Of a stretch of DNA of 60,560 bases, positions 54,756-60,560 are shown in pieces. The notes under the pieces were generated by a model that had not been told where the DNA came from, searched no databases, and worked only from the letters and a program-made list of their open reading frames with translations. The stretch is from Methylotenera sp. (GTDB lineage: Bacteria > Pseudomonadota > Gammaproteobacteria > Burkholderiales > Methylophilaceae). The position numbers and the translations under genes were made by a program. Numbering within the stretch: position 1 is the first letter of the stretch; every line of letters starts with the position of its first letter. Where the stretch lies: the NCBI RefSeq assembly GCF_029945705.1, contig NZ_JAQSDC010000001.1, positions 1 through 60,560 on the forward strand. Reading direction: 5' to 3'.

Positions 54756-55562
54756 ATGATCAAATCAAAGCCTCTCATTAGTATTATTAAAACCTTGCAA
54801 GGTATAGGTCATCGCATGGTTGAGCGCATTTGGCGTTTAGGGGCTGGTGCTAGATTATTCTTTCTAACGATTGTTTATTCAGCTGAAAGTTTTAAACGAT
54901 TTCACCTAACCATGCGTGAGATTTACTCAACAGGTGTCATGTCGCTGTTGATTATTATTGTGTCGGCATTTTTCGTGGGCATGGTGCTGGCTTTGCAAGG
55001 CTACAATACTTTGCAGAAGTACGGATCATCTGAAGCCATTGGGGTTTTGGTCTCTCTAGCGTTGGTGCGCGAACTTGGGCCTGTAGTCACAGCTTTGCTG
55101 TTTGCAGGGCGCGCCGGTACAGCAATTACAGCTGAAATTGGTTTAATGAAGACTACTGAGCAGCTATCAGCGATGGAAATGATGGCAGTTAATCCAATCG
55201 CACGAGTGGTTGCACCTAGATTTTGGGCTGGTGTGATTTCTATGCCTATTTTGGCGGCCTTGTTTTCTATGGTTGGTATATTGGGCGGCTATATCGTAGC
55301 GGTGCCACTCATCGGCGTGGATGAAGGCGCGTTCTGGTCACAAATGCAAGCCAATGTGGATTTCCAATCGGATATTGTGAACGGAGTGATTAAGAGTCTG
55401 GTGTTTGGCGTAGCTTGCACTATGATTGCTTTGTTTGAAGGTTTTGATGCTCCACCAACGGCGGAAGGTGTGAGCAGGGCGACAACCCGTACCGTGGTGA
55501 TTTCATCATTAACCGTATTGGGTTTGGATTTTGTTTTAACCTCTTTTATGCTGGTGATATAG
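54756..55562 (+). CDS. mlaE: Mla permease MlaE
   Basis: MlaE is the membrane subunit of the Mla complex. The 268-residue protein has the family signatures ALQGYNTLQKYGSSEAIG, REGP-like RELGPVVTALLFAGRAG and TAITAEIGLMKTTEQ, with five helices. The start may be a later in-frame ATG at 54816, since the first 20 residues are not typical. Confidence 0.95.
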   Translation: MIKSKPLISIIKTLQGIGHRMVERIWRLGAGARLFFLTIVYSAESFKRFHLTMREIYSTGVMSLLIIIVSAFFVGMVLALQGYNTLQKYGSSEAIGVLVSLALVRELGPVVTALLFAGRAGTAITAEIGLMKTTEQLSAMEMMAVNPIARVVAPRFWAGVISMPILAALFSMVGILGGYIVAVPLIGVDEGAFWSQMQANVDFQSDIVNGVIKSLVFGVACTMIALFEGFDAPPTAEGVSRATTRTVVISSLTVLGLDFVLTSFMLVI

Positions 55563-55598
55563 CGCTTAAAGAGTAGCTAAAAATTGAGGGGATGATAA

Positions 55599-56147
55599 GT
55601 GGATAGAACTAAAATTGATTTATGGGTAGGGATTTTTGTGGCGCTGGGTGTTGCTGCCTTGTTAGGTCTTGCTATGAAAGTTGGCAATTTAACCTCTGGG
55701 AAAATTGGTGAAACTTATAGTGTGACAGCAGCTTTTGAAAATGTAGGAAGCTTAAAACCGCATGCGCCCGTTAAAAGTGCGGGCGTTGCAGTGGGGCGAG
55801 TAGATAGTATTGTATTTGACAGCAAAACTTACGAAGCCGTTGTCACAATTAAAATCGATAAACGATACAGTTTTCCTAAAGATACCTTCGCCAATATTTA
55901 TACGGCAGGTTTGTTGGGTGAGCAGTATATTGGTTTAGAGGCTGGTGGCGACGAAGATGTGCTAAAAAATAATGATAAAATTGCCAAAACACAAGATGCG
56001 GTCGTGCTAGAAAAAATGATTAGCCAATTCTTGTTTAGTAAAGCTTCAGAAACCGATAAGGATGCGAAACAGTCAGCTCCTGCAAGTGAGCCAGAAGTTA
56101 AGCCAGCAGCGGCTAAGTCAACCGAATTAGGTGATGCGCCGTTCTAA
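55599..56147 (+). CDS. mlaD: Mla substrate-binding MCE protein MlaD
   Basis: MlaD is the periplasmic MCE ring subunit, anchored by one helix (about 8-25). The 182-residue protein has the MCE domain (about 40-115; SLKPHAPVKSAGVAVGRV, AGLLGEQYIGLEAGG) and an Ala/Pro/Lys tail. The GTG start is supported by GAGGGG upstream. Confidence 0.94.
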   Translation: MDRTKIDLWVGIFVALGVAALLGLAMKVGNLTSGKIGETYSVTAAFENVGSLKPHAPVKSAGVAVGRVDSIVFDSKTYEAVVTIKIDKRYSFPKDTFANIYTAGLLGEQYIGLEAGGDEDVLKNNDKIAKTQDAVVLEKMISQFLFSKASETDKDAKQSAPASEPEVKPAAAKSTELGDAPF

Positions 56148-56224
56148 TGAGCTGCGCTGAGATATTCTATTAAAGCGCATCAGGTTATAATTTAAATTAA
56201 ATATCGAATCAAAAAAGGATTCAA

Positions 56225-56842
56225 ATGAAATCAGTTTCAAAGCTTTTAGTAGGGTTCAGTTTTCTTGCCAGTTTATATTCTGGCTTAGCTAGTGCGGATG
56301 TTGCGCCAGATGCGCTCGTGAAGCAAACCGCAGATGATGTATTGGCTATCATTAAAAATGATAAAGAGATTCAAGCTGGTAATCAGCAAAAATTATACGC
56401 AGTGGCTGAAGAAAAGATTTTGCCTAACTTTGATTTTGATCGAGTATGTCGCATGGTGCTTGGTAAAAATTGGAAAGCTGCAACGCCTGAGCAACAAGCG
56501 AGTTTTCAGAAAGAGTTTCGTAGCTTATTGTTACGTACTTACTCTGTAGCGCTGGGTAAATACAAAGACCAAGTAATTGAATATAAAGCAATGCGCACTG
56601 AGCCAGATGCAAAAAACGTGACTGTGAAAACTCAGATTATGCAATCAGGCGGGCAACCAATCGCTGTGGATTATAGTCTCGTAAAAAGTGGGTCAACATG
56701 GAAGGTCTACGATATTGTGATTGAGAATGTGAGTTTGGTGACTAATTATCGTAGTCAATTCAGCAGTGAAATTCGCCAAAATGGGCTTGATAGCTTGAAT
56801 ACTAAGTTGGCTGATAAAAATAAAAATGCTGGTCTTAAGTAA
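56225..56842 (+). CDS. mlaC: periplasmic phospholipid carrier MlaC
   Basis: MlaC shuttles phospholipids through the periplasm. The 205-residue protein has a signal peptide (about 1-24, ending ASA) and the family core ILPNFDFDRVCRMVLGKNWKAATPEQQ and FRSLLLRTYSVAL. mlaA, the outer-membrane partner, is not in the operon. Confidence 0.95.
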   Translation: MKSVSKLLVGFSFLASLYSGLASADVAPDALVKQTADDVLAIIKNDKEIQAGNQQKLYAVAEEKILPNFDFDRVCRMVLGKNWKAATPEQQASFQKEFRSLLLRTYSVALGKYKDQVIEYKAMRTEPDAKNVTVKTQIMQSGGQPIAVDYSLVKSGSTWKVYDIVIENVSLVTNYRSQFSSEIRQNGLDSLNTKLADKNKNAGLK

Positions 56843-56857
56843 GCTTAAAGTCTAAAT

Positions 56858-57178
56858 ATGGCTGAATTGGTAGAACCTAATGTTGCCGCACGCATTACAG
56901 AGCTTGCTGATAAATGGCATGTGTCAGGTGATGTGTTGGTGGATAACGCAAATCTGATACTAAAACTTAGCGCTACATTTAAAATGAACGGTGAAATTGA
57001 AGTCGATTTTTCTGGAGTGGATAATGTAGATACGTCAGCTTTGAGCTTAATGTTAGAGTGGCAACGTCGTGCTATAACGGAAAATTGCAAAATTAAATTT
57101 ACCAACTTACCTGAAAATTTATCTAGTTTGGCAGACTTATACGGCATACAAGATTTTATTCCATTAAGTTTTCATTAA
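56858..57178 (+). CDS. mlaB: STAS-domain protein MlaB
   Basis: MlaB binds MlaF and stabilises the complex. The 106-residue STAS protein has the FSGVDNVDTSALSLMLEWQRR core and a hydrophobic last strand. It is 15 bp after mlaC and ends the Mla genes proper. Confidence 0.9.
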   Translation: MAELVEPNVAARITELADKWHVSGDVLVDNANLILKLSATFKMNGEIEVDFSGVDNVDTSALSLMLEWQRRAITENCKIKFTNLPENLSSLADLYGIQDFIPLSFH

Positions 57179-57254
57179 GACTACGCTTATTCAACACCAC
57201 GTTAAATGCTTACTTGTTGTAATTTTTAAAAGTATCACCATATAGTAGTTAATC

Positions 57255-57284
57255 ATTACGGCTTGTTCATGAACAAGCCGTAAT
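57255..57284. repeat. perfect 30-bp palindrome
   Basis: ATTACGGCTTGTTCA is directly followed by its complement, TGAACAAGCCGTAAT. It lies between mlaB and the ABC exporter genes. No T-run follows, so an operator or a processing hairpin is more likely than a terminator. Confidence 0.55.
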
Positions 57285-57307
57285 TCATTTAAGTGATGGC
57301 TATAAAA

Positions 57308-57333
57308 TTGAATTCAAAAAAATTTGAATTCAA
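57308..57333. repeat. second inverted repeat before ABC exporter
   Basis: TTGAATTCAAA and TTTGAATTCAA flank AAAA, a perfect 11-bp stem ending 39 bp before the ATG at 57373. It could be a regulator site over the ABC exporter promoter. Confidence 0.5.
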
Positions 57334-57372
57334 AGTTAACCTAATTTATTAAGTTGTGATCCAAGTCAAAAA

Positions 57373-58290
57373 ATGAAACCTGCAATTCAAATTAATGGCA
57401 TACATAAGAGCTTTGGCAGCTTGCAAGCCTTAAAGGGCGTTGATTTAACGATAGCTCAAGGTGAGTTCTTTGCCTTACTTGGCCCAAATGGCGCAGGCAA
57501 ATCAACCTTAATCAGTATTCTTGCGGGTTTAATCAAACCAAGCGCAGGTAATATTTCTGTCATGGGTTTTGATGTGGTAAATCAATATCAGCAAGCCCGT
57601 CAATTACTAGGTGTTGTGCCGCAAGAGCTGGTGTTTGATCCATTCTTTAATGTGCGAGAAATGTTGCGATTTCAAGCAGGTTATTTTGGGCGCGGATCTG
57701 AAAATGATGCATGGGTAGATGAGATTCTTGAAGGTTTAGGTCTAGCAGATAAAGCGCATGTGAATATGCGTAAGCTTTCTGGCGGAATGAAGCGTCGTGC
57801 GTTGATTGCTCAGGCTTTGGCGCACAAACCACCTGTGATTGTGTTGGATGAGCCGACAGCAGGCGTAGACGTTGAACTTCGCCAAATGATGTGGGGATTT
57901 ATCAAAAAACTGAACTATGAAGGTCATACCATTGTTCTCACCACGCACTATTTAGAAGAAGCTGAGACTTTGTGCAGTCGTGTGGGCATGATGAAGCAAG
58001 GTGAAATTGTTGCTTTAGATAGCACCGCTAATTTGCTGAATAAATTTGCCGGCAAGCAGCTGCGCTTGACGCTAGGCGATGTTGCTTTGCCTGCTAATAT
58101 ACAGTCATTGCTACGAAACCAAGAAGGTGGAATTTATACTTTTGCACTGAACGACATGGCGCAAATTGAGTTAGTGCTGTCTTCTTTGCGCTCTGCTGAT
58201 ATTGAAGTGATAGATATGCAGCTTAATGAGGCAGATTTAGAAGATGTTTTCATGTCGCTAGTTGGTCAATCAACTGTCAGTAAGTCATGA
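57373..58290 (+). CDS. ABC exporter ATP-binding protein (YadG-like)
   Basis: This 305-residue ATPase has Walker A GPNGAGKST, signature KLSGGMKRRALIAQALAHKP, Walker B VIVLDEPTAGVD and the LTTHYLEEAE H-loop, of the ABC-2 exporter type. It overlaps its permease gene by 4 bp. Substrate unknown; the neighbouring Mla and murA genes suggest an envelope role, which is inference. Confidence 0.92.
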   Translation: MKPAIQINGIHKSFGSLQALKGVDLTIAQGEFFALLGPNGAGKSTLISILAGLIKPSAGNISVMGFDVVNQYQQARQLLGVVPQELVFDPFFNVREMLRFQAGYFGRGSENDAWVDEILEGLGLADKAHVNMRKLSGGMKRRALIAQALAHKPPVIVLDEPTAGVDVELRQMMWGFIKKLNYEGHTIVLTTHYLEEAETLCSRVGMMKQGEIVALDSTANLLNKFAGKQLRLTLGDVALPANIQSLLRNQEGGIYTFALNDMAQIELVLSSLRSADIEVIDMQLNEADLEDVFMSLVGQSTVSKS

Positions 58291-59069
58291 TGAACAATTC
58301 ATACTTTAGCGCATTTAGAGGCCCTTGGACGCTACTTAAAAAAGAGTTACTTCGTTTTTGGCGAGTCGCGTTTCAAACAGTAGCCGCGCCAGTGATTACC
58401 GCTTTGTTGTACCTGCTTATTTTTTCTCATGCGCTAGAAAGTCATGTGCATGTTTATGATGGCGTACCGTATACATCATTCTTGGTGCCTGGTTTGATTA
58501 TGATGTCCGTACTGCAAAATGCCTTTGCTAATAGTTCATCTAGCCTGATTCAATCAAAAGTGATGGGTAACCTTGTTTTTGTATTGTTAACGCCGCTGAC
58601 GCATTTACAATTTTTTATCGCATTCTTGTTTGCGGCAATTATTCGTGGCTTGGTCGTTGGATTAGGTATTTATTTTTTCGCCATGTGGTTTGTGGATATT
58701 CACGTGACCAATTTTTGGATGGTATTTGCTTTCGCACTGCTGGGAAGTGCCTTACTTGGTACGTTTGGTATTATTGCTGGTATATGGGCCGATCGATTTG
58801 ATCAAATGGCGGCATTCCAGAACTTCATCATCATGCCTTTATCGTTTCTCTCAGGCGTATTCTATTCCATCCATTCTTTACCGCCTTTTTGGCAAAAGCT
58901 GTCACAACTGAACCCATTCTTCTACATGATAGACGGGTTTAGGTACGGTTTCTTTGGCAAAGGTGATGTGTCGCCTTTGATTAGTCTGTCTATAGTTGGC
59001 GCTTCTTTCTTAGTGTTAGCAATGATTACGTTAAAAATGTTAAAATCAGGCTATAAACTAAGAGCTTAA
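58287..59069 (+). CDS. ABC-2 type exporter permease (YadH-like)
   Basis: This 260-residue membrane protein has six helices and the ABC-2 motifs FLVPGLIMMSVLQNAFANSS and FLSGVFYSIHSLPPFWQKLSQLNP. With the ATPase it forms a half-type exporter. The gene order mla–yadGH–bolA–murA is common in Betaproteobacteria. Confidence 0.92.
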   Translation: MMNNSYFSAFRGPWTLLKKELLRFWRVAFQTVAAPVITALLYLLIFSHALESHVHVYDGVPYTSFLVPGLIMMSVLQNAFANSSSSLIQSKVMGNLVFVLLTPLTHLQFFIAFLFAAIIRGLVVGLGIYFFAMWFVDIHVTNFWMVFAFALLGSALLGTFGIIAGIWADRFDQMAAFQNFIIMPLSFLSGVFYSIHSLPPFWQKLSQLNPFFYMIDGFRYGFFGKGDVSPLISLSIVGASFLVLAMITLKMLKSGYKLRA

Positions 59070-59101
59070 ATTAACAGCTTAAGAATCAAGGAATCATTAA
59101 A

Positions 59102-59347
59102 TTGCTAAGTGCACAACAGTTAGAGGCTTACATCACGCAAAATTTGGCCTGCGAATATATTAAAGTGCTGGGTGATGATGGCACGCATTTCGAGTCAGTA
59201 ATCGTAAGCAATGCCTTTGTTGGCAAAAGTATGGTGCAACAGCATCAGCTAGTTTACAGCGCGCTAGGCGATAGAATGCGCTCGGAAATTCATGCGCTTT
59301 CAATGAAAACGTACACCCCAGAACAATGGCTAAAACAGTCTGCTTAA
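59102..59347 (+). CDS. BolA family protein (IbaG-like)
   Basis: This 81-residue BolA/IbaG protein starts at a TTG preceded by AAGGA. It has the [19 protein letters not shown] core, the [19 protein letters not shown] helix and the [14 protein letters not shown] end. BolA proteins bind [2Fe-2S] clusters with monothiol glutaredoxins, and such a gene is next door. Confidence 0.93.
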   Translation: MLSAQQLEAYITQNLACEYIKVLGDDGTHFESVIVSNAFVGKSMVQQHQLVYSALGDRMRSEIHALSMKTYTPEQWLKQSA

Positions 59348-59419
59348 ATAGACTCAAGCCAGCTTGCGAATGATATGCAGGCAACTAAAGATAAATTAAA
59401 TAATGTAATGGAGAAGCAA

Positions 59420-59731
59420 ATGGACGCACAAGCAAGAATTAAAGAAACAGTGAGCACCAACCCAGTAGTGCTTTATATGAAAGGCAACCCTAAGTTTCCA
59501 CAATGTGGTTTTTCAAACTTAGCGACGCAAATTTTAGATGCATGCCAAGCGAAATATATTTCAGTGGATGTGTTGCAAGACCAAGAAGTGCGCGAAGGCA
59601 TCAAACAATTTGCTAATTGGCCTACTATTCCACAGCTTTACATTAAAGGCGAGTTTGTTGGCGGTTCAGACATCATGCGTGCTATGTATGAAAGTGGTGA
59701 GCTTCAAACGATGTTAGATGCGACTAAGTAA
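59420..59731 (+). CDS. grxD: monothiol glutaredoxin Grx4
   Basis: Grx4 carries [2Fe-2S] clusters with glutathione. The best start is the ATG at 59420 (103 residues, usual length), since GGAGAAG lies at 59410-59416; the open frame extends to 59375. It has the CGFS active site (FPQCGFSNLATQI), TIPQLYIKGEFVGGSDI and the C-terminal ELQTMLDA. It follows the bolA gene and its stop codon directly precedes the murA start. Confidence 0.95.
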   Translation: MDAQARIKETVSTNPVVLYMKGNPKFPQCGFSNLATQILDACQAKYISVDVLQDQEVREGIKQFANWPTIPQLYIKGEFVGGSDIMRAMYESGELQTMLDATK

Positions 59732-60560
59732 TTGGAAAAGTTAATCATACAAGGCGGTAGCCGCCTCAATGGTGAAGTCACCATCTCTGGCGCGAAAAAT
59801 GCCGCTTTGCCAATTTTATGTGCATCATTATTAGCTGAAACGCCTTTGCATTTAAGTAGTATTGCGGCGTTAAAAGACATTGATACCACTATTAAATTGC
59901 TCGGTATGATGGGCGTTAAAATCACACGCAATACTAGTGAAGTGACTTTAGATGCCAGTGACGTGACTTCTTTTGAAGCCACTTACGAAATGGTGAAAAC
60001 CATGCGCGCCTCTATTTTGGTCTTAGGCCCATTATTGGCGCGTTTTGGTACTGCACGAGTTTCATTGCCAGGCGGTTGTGCCATTGGGTCGCGTCCAGTA
60101 GATTTGCACATCAAAGGCTTGCAAGCCATGGGTGCTGCAATACATATCACACATGGTTATATTCAAGCGAGTACTTTGCATTTGCCTAATCGTCGTTTAC
60201 AAGGCGCACGCTACTATATGGATATGGTGACTGTGACCGGTACGGAAAACCTGATGATGGCAGCTGCATTAGCTGAAGGCACAACCGTGCTGGAAAATGC
60301 CGCTAAAGAACCAGAAGTGGTCGACCTGGCGGAAATGCTCATTAAAATGGGCGCAAAAATCACTGGCGCTGGCACCGATGTAATTACGATTGTCGGCGTA
60401 GAAAAACTGAATGGCACCACGCATAACGTAGTATGTGACCGTATTGAGGCGGGCACATATATGGTGGCTGCAGCGATGACAGGTGGTGAGGTTAAATTAC
60501 TGAACGCTCGTGCCGATCTGCTAGATGCCGTCATTGAAAAATTACGAGATGCGGGTGCAA
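59732..60560 (+). CDS. murA: UDP-GlcNAc enolpyruvyl transferase MurA (3' end outside window)
   Basis: MurA performs the first committed step of peptidoglycan synthesis. The frame begins with a TTG directly after the grxD stop codon and reads [16 protein letters not shown], then [19 protein letters not shown] and the catalytic-loop Cys in [12 protein letters not shown]. It is open at the right edge, with 276 of about 420 residues present. There is no clear ribosome binding site, so translation is probably coupled to grxD. Confidence 0.95.
   Translation, partial: MEKLIIQGGSRLNGEVTISGAKNAALPILCASLLAETPLHLSSIAALKDIDTTIKLLGMMGVKITRNTSEVTLDASDVTSFEATYEMVKTMRASILVLGPLLARFGTARVSLPGGCAIGSRPVDLHIKGLQAMGAAIHITHGYIQASTLHLPNRRLQGARYYMDMVTVTGTENLMMAAALAEGTTVLENAAKEPEVVDLAEMLIKMGAKITGAGTDVITIVGVEKLNGTTHNVVCDRIEAGTYMVAAAMTGGEVKLLNARADLLDAVIEKLRDAGA

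Noticed and set aside
1-60560. CRISPR arrays, tRNA or rRNA genes, prophage or plasmid genes
   Set aside because: No regular repeat-spacer arrays, no RNA gene folds and no phage structural or mobilisation genes were seen on either strand.

Overview
The window (moderately low GC, dense genes, short intergenic gaps) reads as a stretch of betaproteobacterial chromosome. Family-level markers such as a DUF3108 pair, ECF sigma–DUF3619–DUF3106, a PP0621-type protein, pepA–holC, pteridine reductase beside a MidA-type methyltransferase, and mla–ABC–bolA–murA point to Nitrosomonadales, most likely a Methylophilaceae member such as Methylotenera. That placement is inference; there is no rRNA or methanol-oxidation gene to settle it. 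No rRNA, tRNA, CRISPR array, intact insertion sequence or prophage was seen. No gap without a gene exceeds 300 bases.

Layout. 0.1-6.3 kb: a minus-strand run of a flavoprotein, a phospholipase D-like protein, a PAS/GAF sensor kinase and an ANTAR response regulator. 6.4-16.8 kb: nhaA, a CNNM/CorC protein, hda, an AI-2E permease, purM, two DUF3108 proteins, a 169-bp palindromic MITE-like element, an RsmB-type rRNA methyltransferase with a long Lys-rich tail, and a dicarboxylate symporter. 16.8-19.8 kb: a GT4 glycosyltransferase, an exported zinc phospholipase C and a PAP2 phosphatase, each preceded by 11-bp-spaced Pho-box-like repeats. 19.9-28.9 kb: M48 protease plus YjgN-like membrane protein, GNAT, RND efflux pair, ampD and a Na/Ca exchanger. 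29-32.4 kb: pilR-pilS and a PP0621 protein. 32.5-40.7 kb: ECF sigma operon, RDD, lptG-lptF, pepA-holC-coiled-coil gene, gcvH. 40.9-49.3 kb: pbpG, topA, ttcA with an AbrB/Doc toxin-antitoxin pair, pteridine reductase, MidA-like methyltransferase, trmB. 49.4-53.8 kb: engB, cytochrome c4, an orphan histidine kinase and a lone prepilin with a sigma-54 promoter. 53.9 kb to the end: mlaFEDCB, a two-gene ABC exporter, bolA/ibaG, grxD and the start of murA.

The most interesting unit is the 16.8-19.8 kb lipid locus. The phospholipase and the lipid phosphatase could both generate diacylglycerol, and the glycosyltransferase could cap it with sugar. With Pho-box-like repeats at all three promoters this looks like a phosphate-starvation membrane-remodelling module built around a B. 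cereus-type zinc phospholipase C rather than the known PlcP enzyme. Second is a 21-residue segment shared by the YjgN-like membrane protein and the prepilin 31 kb away (18 of 21 residues identical). Third is the link between PilS/PilR at 29-32 kb and a sigma-54 promoter in front of the lone prepilin.
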